Assembly: GCF_000372525.1 (NCBI RefSeq)
Contig: NZ_AQUR01000092.1
Location: 1 to 64,000 of the forward strand
From: Cupriavidus neocaledonicus
GTDB lineage: Bacteria > Pseudomonadota > Gammaproteobacteria > Burkholderiales > Burkholderiaceae
Length of the DNA stretch: 64,000 nucleotides
Direction of reading: 5' to 3'
A program made the position numbers and the translations under genes. This document shows, piece by piece, positions 57,696-64,000 of the stretch. Positions within the stretch are counted from its first letter, which is position 1, and every line of letters starts with the position of its first letter. The notes under the pieces were generated by a model. That model was not told where the DNA came from, made no database searches, and saw only the letters and a program-made list of their open reading frames with translations.

Positions 57696-57722
57696 AAAGC
57701 CGCCTGCAGGGCGGCTTTTTCA
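57696..57722 (+). terminator. Terminator after the DGQHR-like gene
   Basis: Stem AAAGCCGCC / GGCGGCTTT followed by T-rich sequence. Confidence 0.85.
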
Positions 57723-57754
57723 TTGTTCTGGTGAAACAGGCGCGCGCAGGCCGC

Positions 57755-58129
57755 TTATTGCGGCCACACGCCATCGACCTCGCGCAGCAGGTGGCCGGCG
57801 AGAATATAGTCCCCGAGCCGCGTGGCCTTGGCCTCGAGGTCGAGCAGTTCATGGTCCGCCAGCGTGCCGAGATCGAACTGGCAATAGAGATTGCGTTGAC
57901 GGAATGTGGCCTTGGGTTTGGCCAGCCCTTCGATCAGGGCTTCGCGGGAACGGACGGCGATGCTTTCTTGTCCGCGGTACTGCACCTTGATACCGCGCTT
58001 TTCTCCGAGCCTGCCGAGTTCGACGGCGTCCTGCCATCCGGTCTCGTAGTCCAGCTCAAGCGCCAGCACGCCTTCCGAGGCCAGAAGCCTGAGCGCTTCT
58101 GCCTTGCTGCCAGCTCGCACGATTGACAT
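57755..58129 (-). CDS. Hypothetical protein, probably LexA-controlled
   Basis: A 124-aa alpha/beta protein that I do not recognise (N-terminus MSIVRAGSKAEALRLLASEG). It is soluble, without membrane helices. Its promoter region carries an excellent LexA box (58154-58169), so it should be SOS-induced. AGAGG lies 5 nt before the ATG. Confidence 0.7.
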   Translation of the reverse strand: MSIVRAGSKAEALRLLASEGVLALELDYETGWQDAVELGRLGEKRGIKVQYRGQESIAVRSREALIEGLAKPKATFRQRNLYCQFDLGTLADHELLDLEAKATRLGDYILAGHLLREVDGVWPQ

Positions 58130-58153
58130 CCACACCTCTTGTATCGACTTATA

Positions 58154-58169
58154 CTGTACGAATATACAG
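58154..58169. promoter_or_regulatory. LexA (SOS) box
   Basis: CTGTACGAATATACAG fits the CTG-N10-CAG LexA consensus. It abuts or overlaps a candidate minus-strand -35 (TTGACT, 58168-58173), 25 bp upstream of the 124-aa gene. Confidence 0.75.
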
Positions 58170-58271
58170 TCAACCCGGGGTCGGGGCAAGGGCCTGGCGC
58201 CGCGTTGCCCCGCGCTCGCGGATGGCGCCACCGCCCGGCGAGTATGGTTGCCGATCTATGTCAGGCACATG

Positions 58272-61166
58272 TCAGAGGCGCGCGGGTGGCGTGTCGCCGC
58301 CTTGGTTGTTGCCGGTTCCGTTGTTGCCGGTTCCGCCGCCGCCGTCGTTGCCGCCGGCGCCCGAGCCGGTCGCAGTGCCGGCGGGCGTGCCCGCTGCCTG
58401 GCCGGTTGCACCGCCCGGCGCCGCCGCACTGGCGAAGTCGCCCGCATAGGCGCGTGACAGCGTGCCGGGCCGCATGTAGCGGCGGATGGCGGCGTTGACG
58501 GCCTCAGGGGTGGCGTCGCGCAGGCGTTGTTCGAGTTCCGCGGTAAAGGCCATGGTGCGGCCCAGGTAGAGCTGGCTGGCCAGCGCGCCGGCCAGCGCGG
58601 CGTCGTTGCTGCGGCTGACCATGCCCTGCTGCAGCAGGCCGCTGACGGCCTCGGCCAGTTCCTGCGCGGTAATGCCGTCGCGCACCAGCCGCTCCAGTTC
58701 CTCGCTGACGGCGCGCTGCACCCGCGCCAGGCTCTGCGGCGCATATTGCGCGCGCACGCCGAAGCGGCCGGCGCGGTCGAGCGCGCCCACCTGCACCCAG
58801 CTGCTGGCGCCATAGCTCATGCCTTCGCGCTGGCGCAGCCGGTCGGCCAGGCGGCTGCGCAGGCTGGCGCCGCCCAGCACGCGGTTGGCAATCATCATCA
58901 GCGCATAGTCGGGCGCATCGTTGGTCAGGTCGATCGGCGCGGTGGCCAGATACACGGCGTTGGCCTTGCCGGGCGTGGCCAGCGTGAACTCGGCGGGCGG
59001 GATCGGCACGAACGGACGGTCGACGCGCGCATACGGCTGCGGCGCGGTCCAGTCGCCAAACAACGCGGCCGCCTGCGCCGCGGCAGCCGCGCCATCGAAA
59101 TCGCCAACCAGGCTCAGCTGCGCATGCCCCGTGCCGTAGAAGCGCGCATGGAAGTCGCGCACCTGCGCCAGCGTGGCCGCGCGCAGGTCGGCAATATTCT
59201 CGGCGATGGTGCGCGCATGGCGCGGGTCGCCCGCGGGGTAAGGGTCGCCGTGCCGGCCCAGCGCATTGGCGGCCAGCACGCCGGGTTCGCGCTGCACGCT
59301 TTCGAGCTCCGCGATGCTGATCTGGCGCAGGGTCTCGAACTCGCCTTCGGGGAAGGTCGGCGCGCGCAACAGGTCGCGCAACAGCGCCAGCAGCTCCGGC
59401 AGGTGCGCGCGGCGCGTCTCGAAACTGACCGTCACCTGCTCCGGGCCGCCCGCGATGCCGACGCGCGCGCGCAGCGCCTCGATGCGGTCGGCGATTTGCT
59501 GGCGGTCCATGCCGGCGCTGCCGCGGCGGAGCATCGCGGCGGTCAGCGTACCGACCGTGGTCAGCCCCTGCAGGCTTTGCGCGTCGCCCATGCGCAGCAC
59601 CAGCACGCCGTGCACCACTTCCCCGCGCGCGGGCTTGGGCAGCAGCGCCAGCTGCATGCCGTTGGCGAGCGTCTGGCGCGTGGTATGGGCTTCGATGTTG
59701 GCGGGACTGGGATCGAATGCCGCCACCGCTGGCAACGCCGGCCGGCCCTGGTAGCCCTTGACCATGGCCGCGATGTCGGGCACGGCGGGCACCTGCGCGC
59801 GCTGCGGCTGTTCGGCCGGCAAGAAGATCCCCACGGTCCGGTTCGAGGCCTGGAAGTAGTTCAGCGCGACGCGCTGCACGTCGGCCAGCGTGGTGGTCTC
59901 GATGCGGTCGCGCGCCAGGAAGAACAGGCGCCAGTCGCCCTTGGCGATGGCCTCGGACAGCGCAATCCCCAGTGCGCCGGGGTCATTCATGTACTGCTCG
60001 TAGGCGTTGCGCATGCGCACGCGCGCGCGCTCCAGCTCGGCCTCGGTCACGGGCGCCTCGGCAAAGCCCTCGATCTGCGTGATCAGCCCGGCGCGCGCCG
60101 CCGCGAGCGGCTGGTCCTTCGACGCCTGCGCCATGAACAGCAGCGCGCCGGGGTCCTTCATCGCATAGAACGCGCTGCCGATCGACGTGGCCTGGCCGCG
60201 CTCCACCAGCGCCTTGTACAGCCGCCCGCCGGGGGTGTCGCCCAGGATGATGGTCAGCAGCGACAGCGCGGTGGTGTCGGGGTGCGCGCCGGGGCTGACA
60301 TGGTATTGCGCGGCCACCAGGCGGGTGTCGCCCGGGCGCATCACCACCAGCTCGCGCGCGCCCTCCTGCGCGGGCTCGACCGTCGGTTCCGGCGGCAGCA
60401 CGCGCTGCGGGCGCGGAATCGGCCCGAAATAGCGTTGGATGCGCGCCAGCGTGGCGGCGGGATCGAACTTGCCCGCCACCACCAGCACCGCGTTGTCGGG
60501 CTGGTAATAGCGGCGGTAGAACGCGCGCAGGTTGTCGAGGCTGACGTTCTCCACGTCGCTGCGCGCACCGATCGGGGCCTTGCCGTAGTTGTGCCAGCGG
60601 TAGGCGGCGGCCATGGTCTGCTGCATCAGCATGCGCCCGGGACTGTTTTCGCCCATCTCCATCTCGTTGCGCACCACCGTCATCTCGCTGTCGAGGTCGG
60701 CGCGCGCGATCACGCTGTTGACCATGCGGTCGGCCTCCATGCGCAGCGCCCAGTCGAGGTTGTCGTCGCTGGCGGTGAAGGTCTCGAAGTAGTTGGTGCG
60801 GTCCTGCGCGGTGGTGCCGTTCACGCTCATGCCGCGCCGCGCGAACTCGGCCGGGATGGCCTTGCCCGGCAGCGACGGCGTGCCCTTGAACAGCAGGTGC
60901 TCGAGCAAATGGGCCATGCCGGTCTCGCCGTAGTTTTCGTGGCGGCTGCCGACCAGGTAGGTGATGTTGACGGTGGTGGTGGCCTTGGCGGCATCCGGCG
61001 CCAGCACGATGCGCAGGCCGTTGGGCAGGCGGTGTTCGGTAATGCCTTCGACCGACGCCACCTGCATCGCCTGCACCGCGGGCACCGGCGCTGCCGAAGG
61101 CTGCGCCAGTGCCGGCGGGCAGGCCAGCGTGGCAAGCAGTGACAGGTGCAGGGCGGTGCGGCGCAT
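58272..61166 (-). CDS. Periplasmic M16-family zinc metallopeptidase
   Basis: A 964-aa exported protein (signal peptide, cleavage near residue 21) with two M16 halves. The first half has the inverted zinc motif H86-L-L-E89-H90 and a downstream Glu (NEMEMGENS region); the second half lacks it, as in most two-domain M16 enzymes. The C-terminus is a Gly/Asn-rich low-complexity tail. It probably degrades peptides in the envelope. GGAGA lies 4 nt before the ATG. Confidence 0.92.
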   Translation of the reverse strand: MRRTALHLSLLATLACPPALAQPSAAPVPAVQAMQVASVEGITEHRLPNGLRIVLAPDAAKATTTVNITYLVGSRHENYGETGMAHLLEHLLFKGTPSLPGKAIPAEFARRGMSVNGTTAQDRTNYFETFTASDDNLDWALRMEADRMVNSVIARADLDSEMTVVRNEMEMGENSPGRMLMQQTMAAAYRWHNYGKAPIGARSDVENVSLDNLRAFYRRYYQPDNAVLVVAGKFDPAATLARIQRYFGPIPRPQRVLPPEPTVEPAQEGARELVVMRPGDTRLVAAQYHVSPGAHPDTTALSLLTIILGDTPGGRLYKALVERGQATSIGSAFYAMKDPGALLFMAQASKDQPLAAARAGLITQIEGFAEAPVTEAELERARVRMRNAYEQYMNDPGALGIALSEAIAKGDWRLFFLARDRIETTTLADVQRVALNYFQASNRTVGIFLPAEQPQRAQVPAVPDIAAMVKGYQGRPALPAVAAFDPSPANIEAHTTRQTLANGMQLALLPKPARGEVVHGVLVLRMGDAQSLQGLTTVGTLTAAMLRRGSAGMDRQQIADRIEALRARVGIAGGPEQVTVSFETRRAHLPELLALLRDLLRAPTFPEGEFETLRQISIAELESVQREPGVLAANALGRHGDPYPAGDPRHARTIAENIADLRAATLAQVRDFHARFYGTGHAQLSLVGDFDGAAAAAQAAALFGDWTAPQPYARVDRPFVPIPPAEFTLATPGKANAVYLATAPIDLTNDAPDYALMMIANRVLGGASLRSRLADRLRQREGMSYGASSWVQVGALDRAGRFGVRAQYAPQSLARVQRAVSEELERLVRDGITAQELAEAVSGLLQQGMVSRSNDAALAGALASQLYLGRTMAFTAELEQRLRDATPEAVNAAIRRYMRPGTLSRAYAGDFASAAAPGGATGQAAGTPAGTATGSGAGGNDGGGGTGNNGTGNNQGGDTPPARL

Positions 61167-61285
61167 GGATTCTCCGATGGCAAGGATAAGAGCAGGGCAA
61201 CTGTGCCCCAACCCATCCGCGCGCGCCAGAGGGAAATGTCCGAATCCAGCGCGTGCGCGGCGCCATCCGGCGGTAGCATGCCGTC

Positions 61286-62767
61286 ATGAACCTGGATCCC
61301 GATACCTGCTACAAGGCCGTGGCCTCGCACGACCGCCGCTTCGACGGCCGCTTCTTCGTGGGCGTGTCGTCGACCGGCGTGTACTGCCGGCCCGTGTGCG
61401 CGGTACGCACCCCCAAGCGCGAGAACTGCTCGTTCTATGAAAGCGCCGCGGCGGCGGAAAAGCATGGCTTCCGCCCATGCCTGCGCTGCCGCCCGGAACT
61501 GGCGCCGGGGCACGGCCTGGCCGATATTTCCGGCCGCCTGGCGCAGGCCGCCGCGACGCTGATCGACGAAGGCTTCATGGCCGACGGCAGCGTGGCCGCG
61601 CTGGCGGCGCGCATCGGCGTGACCGAGCGCCACCTGCGGCGGCTGTTCGACGCGCAGTTCGGCGTGTCGGTGCTGGAGTACGCGCAGACCCAGCGGCTGC
61701 TGCTGGCCAAGCGGCTGCTGGCCGATACCGCGCTGCCGGTGACGGAAGTGGCGCTGGCGGCGGGCTTTGGCAGCGTGCGCCGCTTCAACGATGTGCTGAA
61801 GACCCGCTACGGCCTGACGCCGCTGGCGCTGCGCCGGCGTGCCGCCGACGGCGTGGCCGACCGGCTGGTGTTCGAGCTCGGCTACCGCCCGCCGTTCGCC
61901 TGGGAAGCTTGGCTGCGCTTCCTCGCCACGCGCGCGGTCGACGGCATCGAGGCCATCCGCGACGGCGCCTACCTGCGTACGCTGCGGGTGGACGCCGGCG
62001 GCAGCAGCCACCTCGGCTGGGTGCGCATCGAACATGTGCCGCGCCGGCTGGTGCTGCGCGTAACGCTGTCGGCATCGCTCGCGCGTGCGATTCCGCAAGC
62101 GCTGGGCAAGGTGCGGCGGCTGTGCGACCTGGGCTGCCGTCCCGACGTGGTGGACCGGCACTTGGGCGAACTGGCCGAAGCCATGCCTGGTGTGCGCCTG
62201 CCGGGTTGCGTCGACGGCTTCGAGATCGCGGTGCGGGCTGTGGTGGGGCAGGTGATTTCGGTGGTGCAGGCGCGGCGCATCCTGGCCGCGCTGGCACAGC
62301 GCGCGGGACAGGCGCTGGACGGCGCCCCGCCGGATGGCCTGCGTTACACCTTCCCGAACGCCGCCGCGCTGGCGGCATTGCCGGAGCCTGCGCTGCGCGA
62401 GGCCGGGGTGTCCCCGGGCAAGGCACGCACGCTGCAGGCCCTGTGCCGCCGCGTCGCCGATGGCACGCTGGTGCTCGACCCCCATGCGGCGCCGGAGCAG
62501 GCGGTGGCGGCGCTGCGCGAGATCGACGGCATCGGCGACTGGACCGCGCAGTATGTCGCCATGCGCGCGCTGGGCTGGCCCGATGCCTTCCCCGGCACCG
62601 ATTATGCGCTGCGCAAGGTGCTGGGCGTCAGCACCGTGCGCGCGATGCACGAACGCACCGCGCAATGGGCGCCGTGGCGGGCCTACGCCGCGATTCACCT
62701 GTGGCATCGCTACGAAGCGATGAAGGACACGCCGCCGGCTGCGGCGCAAGCGGAGACCATCCCATGA
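61286..62767 (+). CDS. Fused Ada-type regulator / AlkA DNA glycosylase
   Basis: A 493-aa protein. The N-terminal Ada zinc domain has Cys34, Cys38, Cys65 and Cys68, with Cys34 in the methyl-acceptor position. An AraC-type helix-turn-helix follows (about 85-190). The C-terminal part (about 200-485) is an AlkA 3-methyladenine glycosylase with a helix-hairpin-helix (IDGIGDWTAQY) and catalytic Asp439. It should sense methyl phosphotriesters, activate adaptive-response genes and excise alkylated bases. Its stop overlaps the start of the methyltransferase gene (ATGA). Confidence 0.93.
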   Translation: MNLDPDTCYKAVASHDRRFDGRFFVGVSSTGVYCRPVCAVRTPKRENCSFYESAAAAEKHGFRPCLRCRPELAPGHGLADISGRLAQAAATLIDEGFMADGSVAALAARIGVTERHLRRLFDAQFGVSVLEYAQTQRLLLAKRLLADTALPVTEVALAAGFGSVRRFNDVLKTRYGLTPLALRRRAADGVADRLVFELGYRPPFAWEAWLRFLATRAVDGIEAIRDGAYLRTLRVDAGGSSHLGWVRIEHVPRRLVLRVTLSASLARAIPQALGKVRRLCDLGCRPDVVDRHLGELAEAMPGVRLPGCVDGFEIAVRAVVGQVISVVQARRILAALAQRAGQALDGAPPDGLRYTFPNAAALAALPEPALREAGVSPGKARTLQALCRRVADGTLVLDPHAAPEQAVAALREIDGIGDWTAQYVAMRALGWPDAFPGTDYALRKVLGVSTVRAMHERTAQWAPWRAYAAIHLWHRYEAMKDTPPAAAQAETIP

Positions 62768-63264
62768 CCAGCTATCGCCATATCGACAGCCCGCTGGGCA
62801 CCGTGCTGCTGCGTGCGCGCGACGGGCACCTGACCGGCGTCTTCTTCGCGGGGCAGAAGTACCATCCCGCCGGCGTTGCCGACAGCCGCGACGTGCCCGC
62901 GGCCGACGCCGCGGTGCTGGACCGTGCCGCCGCCGAGCTGGCCGAGTATTTCGCCGGCCGCCGCGACACCTTCAGCGTGCCGGTGCGCTTTGCCGGCAGC
63001 CCGTTCCAGCAGCGCGTGTGGCAGGCGCTGCTGGAGATCCCGTGCGGCACCACCGCCTCGTACGGCGAACTGGCGCGCACGCTCGGCCTGCCGCCGACGC
63101 ATGCGCGCGCGGTCGGCGGCGCGGTCGGCCGCAACCCGCTGTCAGTGATCGTGCCCTGCCATCGCGTGCTGGGCAGCGCAGGTGCGCTGACCGGATATGC
63201 CGGCGGCATCGAGCGCAAGCGGGCGCTGCTGCGGCGCGAGGGCATCGCCGCCATGACGGGCTGA
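62764..63264 (+). CDS. ogt: Methylated-DNA-protein-cysteine methyltransferase
   Basis: A 166-aa suicide methyltransferase that removes O6-alkyl groups from guanine. Active-site PCHRV is present, preceded by the AVGGAVGRNPL helix region. Translationally coupled to the Ada/AlkA fusion. Together they form an adaptive-response pair. Confidence 0.96.
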   Translation: MTSYRHIDSPLGTVLLRARDGHLTGVFFAGQKYHPAGVADSRDVPAADAAVLDRAAAELAEYFAGRRDTFSVPVRFAGSPFQQRVWQALLEIPCGTTASYGELARTLGLPPTHARAVGGAVGRNPLSVIVPCHRVLGSAGALTGYAGGIERKRALLRREGIAAMTG

Positions 63265-63279
63265 GGCGGCCGCGTAGCG

Positions 63280-63861
63280 ATGGCACGCCTGTTCATCGCG
63301 GTGGAGGTGCCGCCGGCACAGGCGGCAGGGCTGCTGTCGACGCTGCCTGCCGCGCCCGGCGTGCGCGCCGCGAGCCCCGCGCAGGTCCACCTGACCCTGC
63401 ACTTCCTCGGCGAAGGCCTGGGCGAGGCGGCACAGGCTGCCGACAAGCTTGGCGCCGCGCTCGGGGCGCTGCGTACCCCTGCGTTCACGCTGCGGGCCTA
63501 CGGCACCGGGCGCTTCCGCAGCGGCCCGGGCTCGGTGCTGTGGGCCGGCCTTGCGCCCGGTGCGGGCCTGGACGCGCTGCGCGCCCTGCACGCCGAGGTG
63601 GGGCTGGCCCTGGCGCAGGCCGCCGGCTTCCCGCCGGAGCGGCGGCGCTTCCATCCTCACCTGACCTTGGCCCGCTGCAAGCCGACCGTGCCCGAGAGCG
63701 TGCTGCGCGCCTGGCTCGATGCGCACCGCACGCTGGCCAGCGCGCCGTGGCGCGTCGCGCGGCTGGTGTTGTTCGAAAGCCGGCTGGGTCCGCAGGGCCC
63801 GCAACACCTGCTGCGCCAGGACTGGGCGCTGGCGCCGCCGGATCCTACGCCAGGTTGCTGA
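63280..63861 (+). CDS. thpR: RNA 2',3'-cyclic phosphodiesterase
   Basis: A 193-aa 2H-phosphoesterase (LigT/ThpR). Both HxT motifs are present: H37-L-T39 and H128-L-T130. It lies 16 bp after ogt. Its end overlaps the convergent LysE gene by 17 bp. Confidence 0.93.
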   Translation: MARLFIAVEVPPAQAAGLLSTLPAAPGVRAASPAQVHLTLHFLGEGLGEAAQAADKLGAALGALRTPAFTLRAYGTGRFRSGPGSVLWAGLAPGAGLDALRALHAEVGLALAQAAGFPPERRRFHPHLTLARCKPTVPESVLRAWLDAHRTLASAPWRVARLVLFESRLGPQGPQHLLRQDWALAPPDPTPGC

Positions 63862-64000
63862 AGCCCAGCGCCACGCCCAGTCCGCACAAGGCCGAGCCGA
63901 TGGCACGGTCCAGCAGGCGCTGACGCCGCAGCATGGCCGCGCGCAGCGCCGGCGCGGTGAATACCCACGCCACCACGCCGAACCACGCCAGGTGCGCCAC
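63845..64000 (-). CDS. LysE/RhtB-family exporter, C-terminal part
   Basis: The last 51 codons of a membrane exporter run off the right edge. The helix WFGVVAWVFTAPALR and the ending LLDRAIGSALCGLGVALGFSNLA are typical of the LysE/RhtB C-terminus. The start lies outside the window. Confidence 0.75.
   Translation of the reverse strand: MAHLAWFGVVAWVFTAPALRAAMLRRQRLLDRAIGSALCGLGVALGFSNLA

Noticed and set aside
63471..63487. GCGTACCCCTGCGTTCA as a further origin-type element
   Set aside because: Only the first eight bases agree with the consensus, and the TTTCTGCG half is absent.

Overview
The window is very GC-rich, densely coded DNA. It looks like the origin region of the second chromosome (chromid) of a beta-proteobacterium, most probably Cupriavidus or a close Burkholderiaceae relative. 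The evidence is a plasmid-type RepA initiator beside parA/parB, an iteron-filled replication origin, a split Entner-Doudoroff operon (edd diverging from zwf-pgl-glk), and an exopolysaccharide (EPS) locus with a VpsR-like regulator. The species assignment is inference from gene content and layout.

Layout. (1) 0.2-19.7 kb is the right part of an EPS locus: a double alpha/beta hydrolase, a Wzc-type chain-length regulator with kinase domain, ManC, an undecaprenyl-phosphate sugar transferase, a PAP2 phosphatase and two LuxR/receiver-type regulators. Inserted in it is an unusual translationally coupled block: carrier protein, acyl-CoA-dehydrogenase-like flavoprotein, class-II-aaRS-like amino acid:carrier-protein ligase, DUF1839 protein and GH2 hydrolase. 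A second DUF1839 gene and a Crp-like regulator lie next to it. No glycosyltransferases are inside the window, so the locus probably continues to the left. (2) 20.2-27.3 kb is the replication and partition module: a degenerate integrase-like protein, parB, parA, a cold-shock gene, repA, a roughly 1.4 kb origin, and a second cold-shock gene. (3) 27.5-41 kb holds a purine permease, the VpsR-like activator, small secreted proteins, a BrkB-like membrane protein, prfC, a Fur-type TonB receptor with a divergent MFS exporter, and an AraC regulator. (4) 41.3-49.7 kb holds an MscS channel, edd, zwf-pgl-glk and a two-component system. (5) 49.7-64 kb holds a hydroxyacid dehydrogenase, a MarR-controlled flavin monooxygenase and OPT transporter, acyl-CoA dehydrogenase, a DGQHR-like protein, a LexA-box gene, an M16 peptidase, an Ada/AlkA plus Ogt alkylation-repair pair, ThpR, and a truncated LysE gene.

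Two observations stand out. First, the 17-bp element GCGTACCCGTTTCTGCG, which fills the origin, recurs as 12 exact or one-mismatch copies up to about 24 kb away on both sides. They are almost all intergenic, but one lies inside glk. This suggests a dispersed initiator-binding or titration system. The origin itself has two element classes: a strictly 22-bp-phased array and an irregular array. Second, the aminoacyl-carrier-protein block inside the EPS locus suggests an uncharacterised amino-acid modification pathway tied to polysaccharide production.

Starts were chosen from ribosome binding sites where visible. Promoter and operator calls rest on motif matches only. No database search was possible.
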